Source: Phocoena phocoena (lineage: Eukaryota; Chordata; Mammalia; Artiodactyla; Phocoenidae). From it: a stretch of 64,000 nucleotides of DNA. Of the stretch, positions 48,950 through 59,846 are shown piece after piece. The DNA is taken from contig NC_089220.1 in NCBI RefSeq assembly GCF_963924675.1, positions 55,996,639 through 56,060,638 of the forward strand. The letters run 5' to 3'. The notes beneath the pieces were generated by a model. The model was not told the DNA's origin, did not search any database, and saw only the letters and a program-made list of their open reading frames with translations. Numbering within the stretch: position 1 is the first letter of the stretch; each line of letters starts with the position of its first letter. The position numbers and the translations under genes are program-made.

Positions 48950-49850
48950 CTAGAGAAGTTCCTGTAGCATTTGTTGTAAAGCTGGTTTGGTGGTGCTGAT
49001 TCTCTTAGCTTTTTGCTTGTCTGTAAAGGTTTTGATTTCTCCTTGGAATCTGAATGAGATCCTTGCTGGGTAGGGTAATCTTTGTGGTAGGTTTTTCCCT
49101 CTCATCACTTTAAATATGTCCTGCCACTCCCTTCTGGCCTGCAGACTTTCTGCTGAAAGATCAGCTGTTAACCTTAGGGGGATTCCCCTGTATATTACTT
49201 TTTGTTTTATTTTTCCATTGCTGCTTTTAATATTTTTTCTTTGTATTTAATGTTTGATAGTTTGATTAATATGTGTCTTGACATGTTTCTCCTTTGATTT
49301 ATACTCTATGGGACTCTCTGCACTTCCTGGACTTGACTGACTATTTCCTTTCCCATATTAGGGAAGTTTTCAACTATAATCTCTTCAAATATTTTCTCAG
49401 TCCCTTTCTTTTTCTCTTCTTCTTCTAGACCCCTATAATTCGAATGTTGGCATATTTAATGTTATCCCAGGAGTCTCTGAGACTGTCCTCAGTTCTTTTC
49501 ATTCTTTTTTCTTTATTCTCCCCTATGGGAGTTATTTCCACTATTTTATCTTCCATGTCACTTATCCATTCTTCTGTCTCAGTTATTCTGCTATTGAGTC
49601 CTTCTAGAGAAATTTTAATTTTATTTATTGTCCTATTCATCATTGTTTGCTGTTTAGTTCTTCTATGTCCTTGTTAAATGTTTCTTGTATTTTCTCCATT
49701 CTATTTCCAAGATTTTGGATCATCCTTACTCTCATTACTCTGAATTTTTTTTCAGGTAGACTGCCTATTTCCTCTTTGTGTTTTTGGTCTGATGGGTTTT
49801 TACCTTACTTCTTCATCTGCTGTGTGTTTCTCTGTCTTCTCATTTTGCTT
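48950..49850 (-). pseudogene. L1 ORF1 (RNA-binding chaperone), broken
   Basis: The readable segment at 49,643-49,425 carries a coiled-coil end (SLEGLNSRITETEEWISDME) running into the conserved junction to the RRM domain (DSLRDSWDNIKYANIRIIGV). The C-terminal part to about 48,960 is visible only as DNA similarity. In live elements this protein forms trimers on L1 RNA. Stops and frameshifts interrupt it before and after the readable block. Confidence 0.8.
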
Positions 49851-49899
49851 AACTTACTGTGTTTGGGGTCTCCTTTTCACAGGCTGTAAGTTCATACCT

Positions 49900-51900
49900 C
49901 CTGTTTTTTTTGGTGTCTGGCCCTGGTGGCTAAGATTGGTTCAGTGGGTTTTGTATGCTTCCTGCTGGAGGGGACAAGTGCTTTTTTTCTGGTGGATGAG
50001 GCTGGATCTTGTCTTTCTGATGGGCAGGACCGCATCTGGTGGTGTGTTTTCGGGTGTCTGTGACTTTACTATGATTTTAGGCCGCCTCTTTGCTAATGTG
50101 TGGGGTTGTGTGCCTGTCTTGCTAGTTGTTTGGCATAGGGTGTCCAGCACTGTAGCTTGCTTGTCATTGAGTGGAGCTGGGTCTTAGTGTTGAGATGGAG
50201 ATCTCTGGGAGAGTTTTCGCCATTTGTTATTATATGGAGCTGGGAGGTCTCTGGTGGACCAGTGCCCTGAACTCAGCTCTCCCACCTCAGAGGAACTGGC
50301 CTGATGCCCGGCTGGAGTACCAAGACCCTGTCAGCCACACAGCTCAGAAGATAAGGGAGAAAAAAGAAAGAAATAAAGAAAATAAATGAAAATAAATTTA
50401 GTAAAATAAAAAAATTTATAAAAAACTAAAACATTAAAAAATAATTAAATAAATAAACAAAAAAGAAAGGAAGAAAGAAGAGAGCAACCAAACCAAAAAA
50501 CAAATCCACCAATGATAACAAGTGCTAAAAACTACACAAAAAAAACCAAAATACAAAATGGACAGACAGAACCCTAGGATAAATTGTAAAAGCAAAGCTA
50601 TACAGACAAAATCACACAAAGAAGCATACACATACACACTCACAAAAAGAGAAAAAGGAAAATATATATATATATAAATATTTTTAAAAAGGAAGAGAGC
50701 AACGAAATAAATAAACAAATCTACGAATGATAATAAACTCTAAATATTAAACTAAGATAAACATAAAGCCAGAAACAAATTAGATTCAGAAAGCACACCC
50801 CAAGTCTACAGTTGCTCCCAATGTCCACCCCCTCAATTTTGGGATGATTCTTTGCCTATTCAGCTATTCCAGAGATACAGCGTACATCAAGTTGATTGTG
50901 GAGATTTAATCCACTGCTCCTGAGGCTGCTGGGAGAAATTTCTCCTTCTCTTCTTTGTTCACACAACTCCTGGGGTTCCGCTTTGAATTGGCCCAGCCTC
51001 TGCATGTAGGTCGCCTGAGGGCCTCTCTTCTCGCCTGGACAGGACGGGGTTAAAGAAGCATGTGATTAGGGGGCTCTGGCTCACTCAGGCTGGTGGAGGG
51101 AGGGGTATGGAATGTGGGGTGAGCCTGCAGCAGCAGAGGCCAGCATGATGTTGCACCAGCTTGAGGTGCACCGTGTGTTCTCCTGGGGAAGTTGTCCCTG
51201 GATCCCGGGACCCTGGCAGCGGCAGGCTGCACAGGCTCCCAGGAGGCGAGGTGTGGATAGTGACCTGTGCTTGCACACAGGATTCTTAGTGGCTGCTGCA
51301 GCAGCCTTAGCATTTCATGACTGTTTCTGGGGTCCGTGTTGATAGCCACGGCTCTCTGGAGCTCATTTAGGTGGTGCTCTGAATCCCCTCTCCTTGCGCA
51401 CCCTGAAACAATGGTCTCTTGCCTCTTGGGGAGTTCCAGACTTTTTCCCGGACTCCCTAACATCTAGCTCTGGTGCACTAACCCCCTTCAGGCTGTGTTC
51501 ATGCAGCCAACCCCAATCCTCTCCCTGGGATCTGAGCTCTGAAGCCAGAGCCTTAGCTCCCAGCCCCTACCCGCCCCGGTGGGTGAGAGACAAGCCTCTC
51601 AGGCTGGTGAGTGCTAGTCGGCACCTATCCTCTGTGTGGGAACTCTCTGCTTTGCCCTCTGCACCCGTATTGCTGCGCTCTCCTCTGTGGCTCTAAAGCT
51701 TCCCCCCGCCCCCGCCAACCCCTGTCTCCACCAGTGAAGGGTCTTCCTAGTGTGTGGAAACTTTTCCTCCTTCACAGCTCCCTCCCAGAGGTGCAGATCC
51801 CATCCGTATTCTTTTGTTTCTGCTTTTTCTTTTTTCTCTTGCACTGCCCAGGTACATGAGGAGCTTTTTGCCTTTTGGGAAGTCTGAGGTCTTCTGCCAG
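49900..51900 (-). promoter_or_regulatory. L1 5' UTR with CpG-rich promoter-like region
   Basis: The minus strand upstream of ORF1 holds a T-rich tract (50,780-50,340) and a GC/CpG-rich section (51,750-50,940). The L1 family carries an internal pol II promoter at this end. The CpG-rich part looks like a small CpG island but belongs to the element. Its exact 5' edge near 51,900 is uncertain. Confidence 0.65.
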
Positions 51901-51904
51901 CATC

Positions 51905-52590
51905 CGTAGGTGTTCTGTAGATTTTTATTGTTTTTATTGATTTTTATTGTCGTATATATGCCTTTAATTCATTTTGAATTAACTTTGTGAGTGGTGTAAG
52001 ATAAGAGTCCAGTTTCATTCTTTTGCATGCTGATATCCAGTTTTCTCATCACATTTATGGAAGAAACTATCCTTTCCTCATTGTGTGTTTTTGGCACTCC
52101 TGTCAAAGACTAGATGACTCTGTATGCGTGGGTTTACTGATGAGCTCTCTATTCTGCTCTATTGGTCTATCTTTTTTTAATGCCAGCACCATACTGTTTT
52201 GATTACTATAGCTTTGTAATATAGTTTGAAATCAGGAAGTGTGATGCTTTCAGCTTTTTTCTTCTTTCCTAAGTATACTTTGGCTACTCAGGGTCTTTTG
52301 TGGTTCCATATGAATTTTAGGATTTTTTTCCCATTTATGTGAAAAGTGGCATTGGAACATTGATGGGGATTGCACTGAACTGAATCTGTAGATTTCTTTG
52401 GGTAGTCTGGACATTTTTACAACACTTATTCTCCCAATCCAAGAACATGGTGTACATTTCCATTTGTGTCTTCTACGATTGCTTTTCATTAATATCTTAT
52501 AGTTTTCAGCATACAGATCTTTCACCTCTTCGCTTAAATTTACTTCTAAGTATTTTACTGCTTTTGATGCCATTGTAAATGGGTTTGTAA
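51905..52590 (-). mobile_element. Older L1 ORF2 fragment, antisense; right half of the host L1
   Basis: 'ataagagtccagtttcattc', 'atgccagcaccatactgttt', 'aatcaggaagtgtgatgctt' and 'gcttttcattaatatctta' run in antisense L1 ORF2 order and are more diverged than the younger L1 next to it. In the L1 consensus these positions lie several hundred bases beyond those where the left half stops at 44,670, so a piece of the host element is missing. Confidence 0.8.
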
Positions 52591-52779
52591 TTTAGGCTGA
52601 CTGAATCATATAGTATAAGAAGAGAAGAGGTGAGATGATACAGTAGATGTGAAAGATCTCTATCATAGAGGTACTTATAGTCATTACTGAATAGATTCAA
52701 TTGATACTGAATAAATCAGAAACATTGAAGAATTTTAACAAGGTTTAATAATAATCATTCTTGTATTATATTCCAATCT

Positions 52780-53275
52780 GGAAGTAGTATGGAAGATAGA
52801 ATCGTATGAGAAAGTGTTAAAAAGGATTATTCAGGAGTCTGGAAGATCAGTTAGGAGGCTCACATGCTAATACTAGTGAGAGAGGATCTAATGTTGCTAA
52901 TTTGGAAATGGGTTGAAAAAGATTAGTTGGATTCCGGTGATAATGAGGTGTAAAAATAAAACAGAGGTATCATCACCTACATTTTTTTTAAGAGGGTTGA
53001 GGAGTCATTTTTAACTACCAGGTTTCTAGATTGGACAAAGTGTGAATTGTGTTTTCCCCATTCCCATTCTTCCCAATGCTATGTAAGTTTTAATTTGTTC
53101 ATTTTAGAAATGAACTAAAATGTGGGATATGAAGTGAAAGGTTTAGTAGGCAAATGGAATGTAGATCTGAAGTTTAGAAGAGGAATTGGACTGGGGACAT
53201 AAACTTCAGAGACAGTCACCCATAGGAGGTTGAATACAAGGGCACTAATAAATTATTCCATGACCAGAGTGAAAG
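52780..53275 (-). mobile_element. Probable L2 fragment, antisense
   Basis: 'caggagtctggaagatcagttaggaggct' and 'gagagaggatctaatg' resemble the complement of L2 coding/3' sequence ('cagttaggaggctattgc'). The rest is eroded, so the edges are approximate. Confidence 0.5.
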
Positions 53276-55704
53276 AAATGAGGAACAAAGGGATAATGTC
53301 AGAGGCCTTAAATTTAAAGAATAAATGGGGAAAGAGTAAATCACAAAAGAAGAGAATATGTAGTAACTAGAATAGCAGGGGCACCCCCTCACAAAAATAT
53401 TTTGAAAACTAAAGTAAAATTATAATGAGAAGGAAGGAATTGACAGTATAAATTGATGCAATGAAGTCAAATGAAATAATAACTGTGAAACTGTTCATTT
53501 AATTTAATATAGGGAGGGATGTTATTCATTTAGGAAAGGCTAAGTTTTTTAGTTATATGGAACATTTATTGTAGTAGACAGAGAAATGAACAGAAATGGA
53601 AATGGGTACTTTGGACTATTTTTACAGAGGAAATGGCTGAAAGTAGTACATGGAGAACACAAGAAGTTATTGGAATTTGAAAGTAGGCTGGTGTAAATAC
53701 AGACATACTGGGGTTGTGGGAAGCAGGAGAAAGCTGAAAATTTCAAATAATCATTATAGAAAATTATGGAGGATGGTAGGTAGGGGCAACATAAAGCTTT
53801 CCTAGGTAACCTTAAGGCTCAGCTGAAATAGAAAAGCACGCATGTAGGAGAAATATGGCACTAATATGCAAGGTTGAGTTCATTTATTTATTCTCATTTC
53901 TTCCATGATTACTTAGTATTCTCAGTGCACATTCTAAAGTCAGAGAAAAACAGAAATTTAGTAATGGAAGTATGTTGGGTATGTATGGAGGCAGGAGGTG
54001 GAATGGAGCAATCTGCTCCTCATAATATCTAGCTACAATACCAGCTTTTCTTTTGTACCTCAAGTTACTCTTATTAAAACACCAAATAGATAGTTAGGAG
54101 CCTTATTTTCAGTCTTGAAGGGGAAAATCGGATTTTTAGACAACTTTGTCATGCAAATAAGTAGCTACTCCAACAATCCTACTTTTTTTTCCACAAGAAA
54201 ATACAAGTAGGTGCAGTAATTAAAAAAAAAAAAAGTCTCCCAGGTAATTTTGAAAAAAGATTTTCATATCCCTTAAAACCCCCACCTGTATTCTAAGAAG
54301 GGATGACCATAAAGAAGCAATGGAGACTGGGATTTCAAAGCTATGCAGCAATGGAGACTAACTGGAATTTCTGGAGACTGACTGAAATTTACAAGTTTTT
54401 GAGAATCATGCCTAATCTCACAGATTCTGATGAGAATTTTCACCATTCTCGGGATTGAATCACCAATTTTTTCCATACCAAGTAGTCACCTTTTGAATTA
54501 AGGAAATTCCTTGGCCAGGGAAAAGATACACACACACATAAACATATATACATGCATGTATACAATGCATTTCGCTAACATCATGTTTACTTTTCTGTGT
54601 GTAATTATTTATTTCTCTGAAAGGGTAAAATTCAATGATCATCATTTTCCTTTCTCTATTTTTAAATGTCCTGCTTAAATATTGGACTTTATAACACCAT
54701 GGAGGTTGAGTAAAATTAAAAAGTAATGCAAATCTGTCTTATCTATGAAGACTCCTCTGATTTCCCTATTGTTTCTCTATTGTTTCCCCTTCTCACATAT
54801 GTCAGCACTCTTTTGTACTTCTCTTTTAGTACATCTTATGTTGTATGCTGTAATTACTTGTGAACATGTAGTTGACAGTGTTGTAGGTTATACAGCATCT
54901 TTGTAAACATGGAAATTTGGGGATAAGGTCTATTTTGGGTTTAAAATTTAGAAATAATAGGTAATGAGTCAAACCAAAACATGCAGAATAACATTAGAGA
55001 CAAGTACAATCCAACAAGTTTGAGACTCTACAGTAAACAAGCTATGTCAAAAACCTAACTTTAAGAATTGCATTAATCAGAGTGAGAATGTTGATCAGAA
55101 ATGGCAATACAATAAAAATTATCAAAGTAGTGAGGCAGAGACTAGATTGATAGAAGCACCTCTTAGGGAATAGGAATCTCTGGCCCAAGGGCTCTCTTGA
55201 TTGGAAATATTACATTTCTGGACATATGTTCATCCAGTTGATTTAGCCAGATACTGGTAAGCATGTAAATTATAGAGCAAAATCTTCTAATTTTGATTTT
55301 ATGTGCAGTGAGCAATCTTCTATTTATAACTTAGTTTTCCACACATGATATGATTTCGTAGAGAAAATATTTAGAAGAGATTTAATTTCTGCTTCTTTGC
55401 CAATTATATTTTACTATTCAATTAGTAAATTATTTATAGTTATTATTCTTGTAAGTATGGGTCATATCCTGTCCCTGATGACTTCCCAGCAGCATTCTGA
55501 CAAGCTGTATTTTTATGTCTGCAAAAACAAGGTGAATGCCCTTGAAATATTTTCGGAGACAATCATTTGGCTTTTTCTAAAAACTCTCTGAAATCATTGT
55601 GGGCCATGCATTTACTCCAATATCAGTCTCTCTGAATTTGTTTATGTTTCATCTCTTGTAATACAGTTGCCAACTACTTGAAAGTACAGCTAGTTTCTTA
55701 TTCA
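53276..55704. other. AT-rich single-copy DNA
   Basis: No gene or named element. A local imperfect repetition of 'caatggagact' and 'tggagactgactgaaattt' lies at about 54,318-54,390, and a short (CA)n and (AT)n at about 54,528-54,560. Confidence 0.5.
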
Positions 55705-55846
55705 CTTTGGATTCATTCATTCTCCTATTCAATAAATATTATTTGAAGGCTTACTATATTCCAGACGTTCTTCTGGATTAGCTGTGAATCAAAACACAAC
55801 AAAACAAAAATCCTTGCCCTCAAGAGCATACATTATAATGTATGTC
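55705..55846 (-). mobile_element. L2 3' end, antisense
   Basis: 'ttcattcattctcctattcaataaatatt', 'gcttactatattccagacgttc' and 'atccttgccctcaagagcata' are the complement of the L2 end. The hAT element that follows inserted into or next to it. Confidence 0.75.
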
Positions 55847-56090
55847 ATATACACCAGTGGTCCCCAACCTTTTGGGCACCAGGGACTAGTTCCGTGAAAG
55901 ACAATTTTTCCACAGACGGGGAGGGAAGGGGAGACGGTTCAGGGGGTAATGCGAGCCATGGGGATCGAACGGCAGATGAAGCTTAGCTTGCTTGCCTGCC
56001 GCTCAGCTTCTGCTGTGTTGCCCGGTTCCTAACAGGTCGTGGAGCGGTTAACGGTCTGTAGCCTGAGGGTTGGGGATTCCTGATATACAC
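55847..56090. mobile_element. Non-autonomous hAT (MER30/Charlie-like) element with perfect 8-bp TSD
   Basis: The element is 55,855-56,082 (228 bp). It begins CAGTGGTCCCCAACC and ends GGTTGGGGATTCCTG, so the ends are inverted repeats with 12 of 15 bases matching. ATATACAC is duplicated exactly at 55,847-55,854 and 56,083-56,090; an 8-bp duplication is the hallmark of hAT transposition. The inside is GC- and CpG-rich for the region ('taatgcgagccatggggatc', 'agatgaagcttagcttgctt') and has no coding frame. The sequence resembles the MER30/Charlie12 group known from primates, a name given from memory. Confidence 0.9.
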
Positions 56091-56389
56091 TCTATGCAAT
56101 AGACATATTTAACATATAAGTGATTTACTAGGTTAGGAGATGAAAGTAAGAGGAGGAAGACAGTAATGATTTCATTTTATAAGGTGGAAAATCAATAGGT
56201 GTTTCCTCTAATTGATGGATCATGGAACAAGAAATTGAGGTGCAAGTATATTATTTAAAATTACAGAGGCATAGAACTTATAATTTCAGCTCTGACACTT
56301 AAAGAGTCACTCTCATTTTTACAACCAGAAAATAAAAATGAACAAATAAAAAGATGAAACTAAGTGGTTTTTCTTGAATTTATCTAATA
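56091..56389. other. AT-rich spacer, nothing recognised
   Basis: No gene or repeat could be named in this 300-bp gap. Confidence 0.5.
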
Positions 56390-57640
56390 GCTGATGTTGC
56401 AGGACAAACTGCCACCTAAAAATCTGGAGAAACAAAATCTGGAGAAACAGAGGACTTTGTTAGTCACTGCCAAAGTCAGCTAACCTGCAGCAGAAGGAAC
56501 TGGAAATGTGAACTGTTGGGCTTATTTAAATGCTAATTTTGGTAATTTGCTGGAGACTAAGTGTAGAGTGACATAAGACTAAAACATTTTCTAAGAACCA
56601 CAGTCTAAGGGAGGCCCCCACTTTCACGGAGTTTTACCTCCAAGAACCTCACCAAGTTCTCACAGTGAACAGCCAAGAAATATCCTCTGTTAGCTCTGGC
56701 ATGGGAGGGGAAATAAATAGTTGAGAAACACAATACACCAAGAGCATTTTCCATTTAAAAAGGACTATGCTATAGGGGAAAAGACTTCACCAGAGCCTTA
56801 TCCAACCTAGGAGAAGGCACTGTCTTGACTCTAGGCCTTCCCCAACAGGTTTTCTGTCTCACCTAAGGAAAGGGGAGCTAAGAAGCACTGGTAAAAGTCA
56901 CAGCCCAGGGACAGAGGCCCATTAAACACTAAAATTTAATCATAAGCTCACTGAATGCTTTCTTTGCACCACACCTTACCAGCATTCCAACAAAGCCCCA
57001 GTATTATAAAAATAAGATGTAGCTGAAAGAGGTGCATGACAGACTCTACCTAAGGACAAGTTCTTAAGGAAGCACAAAGACAACAGGAGATACAAGAAAA
57101 AGGACATTAGAGGAATTTAAATGCTCTGGCTACAGAAAACATTAAACATAGCTCAACTCCTACCCAAAATAACATAAAACCTCACACTGCAGGCCTATTA
57201 ACTTTAGTCCCTATTATCCAATATTTCCTTTCTGAGTTAAAGCAAAAAATTACAAAGCATACTAAAACGCAAGAAAAAAAATTTGAAGAGACAAAGCAAA
57301 TATTAGAATGAGACCTAGATAAGACACAGATTTTGGGTCTCCGTAAAGTGTAAAATAATCAGGATGAAAATGTTAAGAGCTCTAATGAAAAAAGAGACAC
57401 TGTGCAAGAACAGATAGGTAATGTAATTGGAGAGATGGGCACTCTGAGAAAGAATCAAAAGGAAAAACTAAAAAATCAGAAACAGTGTAACAGAAATGAA
57501 CATCTTTGATGGATCACTGGTAAGATGGACCCAGCTGAATCAGTGAGCTTGCACATAAAGGAATAGAAAGTTCCCAGGTGGAAGGCAAAAAGAAAAAAAA
57601 AAGAATGAAAAAAAAAGAGCTATGAAGTTACAAAGAAGTT
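56390..57640 (+). mobile_element. Ancient L1 5' UTR and ORF1 start, sense
   Basis: The right part is firm: 'gagagatgggcactctgaga', 'aagaatcaaaaggaaaaact' and 'gtgtaacagaaatgaacatc' are the 5' part of an L1M ORF1. The left part, with AC-rich runs such as 'agctcaactcctacccaaaa', fits the 5' UTR. A 15-bp tandem duplication (aaaatctggagaaac twice) lies at about 56,418-56,449. It is truncated at 57,640 before the RRM domain, so only the head of the element is present, which is unusual since L1 copies normally lose the 5' end. Confidence 0.65.
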
Positions 57641-57654
57641 CCTCACCCTGATTT

Positions 57655-58440
57655 CCATTTAGTCATTCAGCAAACATTTATTAACTACTTATTATGTGTC
57701 AGGTCATTTTTCAGCATTTAAGTGAGTTAAAATAGTGACATGTTTGCTATCCTTGAAAATCTTAATTTCTAGAGTGACAGGGAAAAAATAAGTGTAAAAT
57801 CTACATCTCAGATAGGTCTAAGCACCTCTTAAAAAGAGAAAATATACCTAGTCGTTAAGATCAGGATAGTTTTTCCTGAAGCATAATAATTAAAATAGCC
57901 ACTACTGACTCTTTACTGTTTATCTGGTACTTATTCTGCATTCTTAGCCCTTACCATGTATTAATTCATTCAATACTCACAATCATTTTATGAGGAAAAT
58001 AGCATGAATTCCCCATGTTACAGATTAAGAAACCAAGGCACAAAATGTTTGAGTAATCCGCCTAAGGCTCCACCAGATTATATGCTGGAGCTGGGATTCT
58101 AACTCGGTCTTGGATTTTATGCCCTACTATCTGTTAAGGAAGTGATGTTTGACCTGATTATCGAAAGGTACTTTATTGAAAAATAGAGCTTTACTAAGTG
58201 GAGTAGAAAGGTTGACCTAGTTCTGGTTTTCTAAACAAGAGGAGACAGTATGTACAAAGGACCTCACAGAGAGGGGAACAGATCAAGCAGAGTTCCTGGG
58301 CCATACTAAAGATGTTGTTCTTTATTGAAAGGACAGTGGGGAAATGGTGTGGAGTTTTAAGCATGGAAATTATATCATTACATTTGCATTTGAAATAAAA
58401 CACTTTTGGTTTTCAGAGGATAAGTGGTTGTGGAAGAAGC
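57655..58440 (-). mobile_element. L2, antisense, interrupted by a MIR
   Basis: The left piece (57,655-57,899) shows 'agtcattcagcaaacattta' and 'ttatgtgtcaggtcattttt', the complement of the L2 end. The right piece (58,126-58,440) continues in L2 order with 'gaagtgatgtttgacctgatt', 'tatgtacaaaggacctcaca' and 'gagttttaagcatggaaat'. The MIR between them was inserted later. Confidence 0.75.
57900..58125 (-). mobile_element. MIR SINE, antisense, nested in L2
   Basis: 'tattaattcattcaatactc', 'tgttacagattaagaaacca' and 'tgctggagctgggattctaa' match the complement of MIR. L2 sequence resumes on both sides. Confidence 0.85.
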
Positions 58441-58567
58441 CACAGGGATGGCTTTGAGAAATGAAGAAATTCATGGTGAGAATTACAGACTGTTACAAAA
58501 CACAAAAAAGCAAACTTCTCTTTCCTGGCTTGCCTTCCTATAGTGTAAAGACAAGCAACCTAAATAC

Positions 58568-59846
58568 TATTGGGCTAGCCAAAAAGTACCTTCAGTTTTT
58601 AAGTAAAAATAAAAGACACATTTTTTATTTTCACCAAGAACTTTATCGAACAATGTATTCACCCTTTTTTCCACTACCTTCTGCCATTTTTCAGGCAACT
58701 TCATAATTCCGTCTTTGCAAAACTTTTTATCTTTTTTAGTAAAGAACTGTTCCAAGTGCCTTTTACAGTCTTCCAAGGAATTGAAATTTTTTCCTTTAAA
58801 AGAATTTTGTAAAGACGGAAATAAATGGAAATCCGAAGATGCAATGTCTGGTGAATACAGCGGATGAATCAGAAGTTCTCAACCAAGTTGTAACAGTTTT
58901 TGCCACGTCATCAAAGAAACAGGCGGTCTTGCTTTATCCTGATGGAAGATTATGCGTTTTCTGTTGACTAATTCTGGACGCTTTTCGTCGAGTGCTGCTT
59001 TCAGTTGGTCTCATTAGGAGCAGTACTTGTTGGAATTCATCATTTGGTTTTCCAGAAGGATCTCATAATAGAGGACTCCCTTCCAATCCCACCATATACA
59101 CAACATCACCTTCTTTAGGTGAAGACAGGCCTTTGGTGTGCTTGTTGGTGGTTCATTTCTCTTGCCCCACGATCTCTTCCATTCCACATTATTGTACAGT
59201 ATCCACTTTTGAGCACCTGTCACAATTTGTTTTACAAACGGAACATCTTCATTACGTTTAAGTAGAGAATCACATGCGGAAATACGGTCAAGGATTTTTT
59301 CGCTTAACTTATGTAGAACCCAAACATCAAAGTGATTAATATAACCAAGCTGGTGCAAATGATTTTCAACACTTGATTTGGATATTTTGAGTATGTCGGC
59401 TATCTTCTGCATGGTATAACATTGATTGTTCTCAATGTGTCAGTTTGATTGCTATCAACTTTAACTGTCTGTCCAACCATGGAGCAGCGTCCAGTGAGAA
59501 ATCTCCAGCACGAAACTCTGCAAACCACTTTTGACATGTTCGATCAGTCACAACACCTTCTCCATACACTGCACAAACCTTTTTTGAGTTTCAGTTGAGT
59601 TTTTACCTTTCTTGAAATAATAAAGCATAATAGGCTGAAAATGTTGCTTTTTTTCTTTCATCTTTAATATTAAAATGGCTACACAAAAATTCACCAATTT
59701 TGATAAGTCTTTTTTTAAATTCACACTGATGTGACAGCTGTCACATGCAATCTCACGAAATTGTTTCAAATGAAATTAAAGACAAATAAGTGCTACTAGA
59801 GCCATCTAACTGAAAAAGACAAACAAAACTTTTGGCCAACGCAATA
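58568..59846 (-). mobile_element. Complete-length mariner (Tc1/mariner) transposon
   Basis: The element is 58,570-59,844, 1,275 bp, flanked by TA at 58,568-58,569 and 59,845-59,846, the standard mariner target duplication. The ends are inverted repeats of about 28 bp: TTGGGCTAGCCAAAAAGTAC at the left and, as reverse complement of the right, TTGCGTTGGCCAAAAGTTTT. The length equals that of complete mariners (about 1.28 kb), so no large deletion has occurred. It carries one transposase gene on the minus strand, broken by point mutations. Family placement is in the mariner group with a D,D34D catalytic spacing. Confidence 0.95.
58590..59661 (-). pseudogene. Mariner transposase, inactivated
   Basis: A mariner transposase cuts the transposon out and pastes it at TA sites with a D,D34D nuclease. 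The likely start is the ATG at 59,661 (MKEKKQHFQPIML). The N-terminal DNA-binding part is split by a frameshift near 59,550. The middle is readable at 59,412-59,014 (MQKIADILKISKSSVENHLH, then KRSWGKRNEP and CIWWDWKGVLYYE), and the end at 58,776-58,600. The first catalytic Asp, expected in TGDEKW, is Ala here (TGAQKW, codon 59,212-59,214). The second Asp (HQD, 58,936-58,938) and third Asp (SSD, 58,831-58,833) are present and 34 residues apart, with a TGA stop 19 residues after the second. It cannot make active enzyme. Confidence 0.92.

Larger units (their letters stand above)
44671..51900 (-). mobile_element. Near full-length, inactivated L1 (cetartiodactyl type)
   Basis: On the minus strand it reads 5' UTR (about 51,900-49,900), ORF1 (about 49,850-48,950), ORF2 (about 48,930-45,090), 3' UTR and A-tail (T-run at 44,671). 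At about 7.2 kb it approaches a complete mammalian L1. The 5' UTR contains a GC- and CpG-rich region at 50,940-51,750 and a long T-rich stretch (A-rich on plus, 50,340-50,780). Both ORFs are broken by stops and frameshifts, so it cannot move by itself. It lies in an older L1 of the same orientation. No clean target duplication was found at the two edges. Confidence 0.9.

Noticed and set aside
49792..50187. 131-codon plus-strand frame
   Set aside because: It overlaps the L1 ORF1 start and 5' UTR in the antisense direction and has low-complexity Trp/Val/Phe content; no domain.
50940..51750. CpG island marking a host gene promoter
   Set aside because: It is continuous with the L1 5' UTR upstream of ORF1 on the minus strand, and the frames here (51,050-51,859) have no recognisable protein.
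58992..59261. 89-codon plus-strand frame
   Set aside because: It is the antisense shadow of the mariner transposase.
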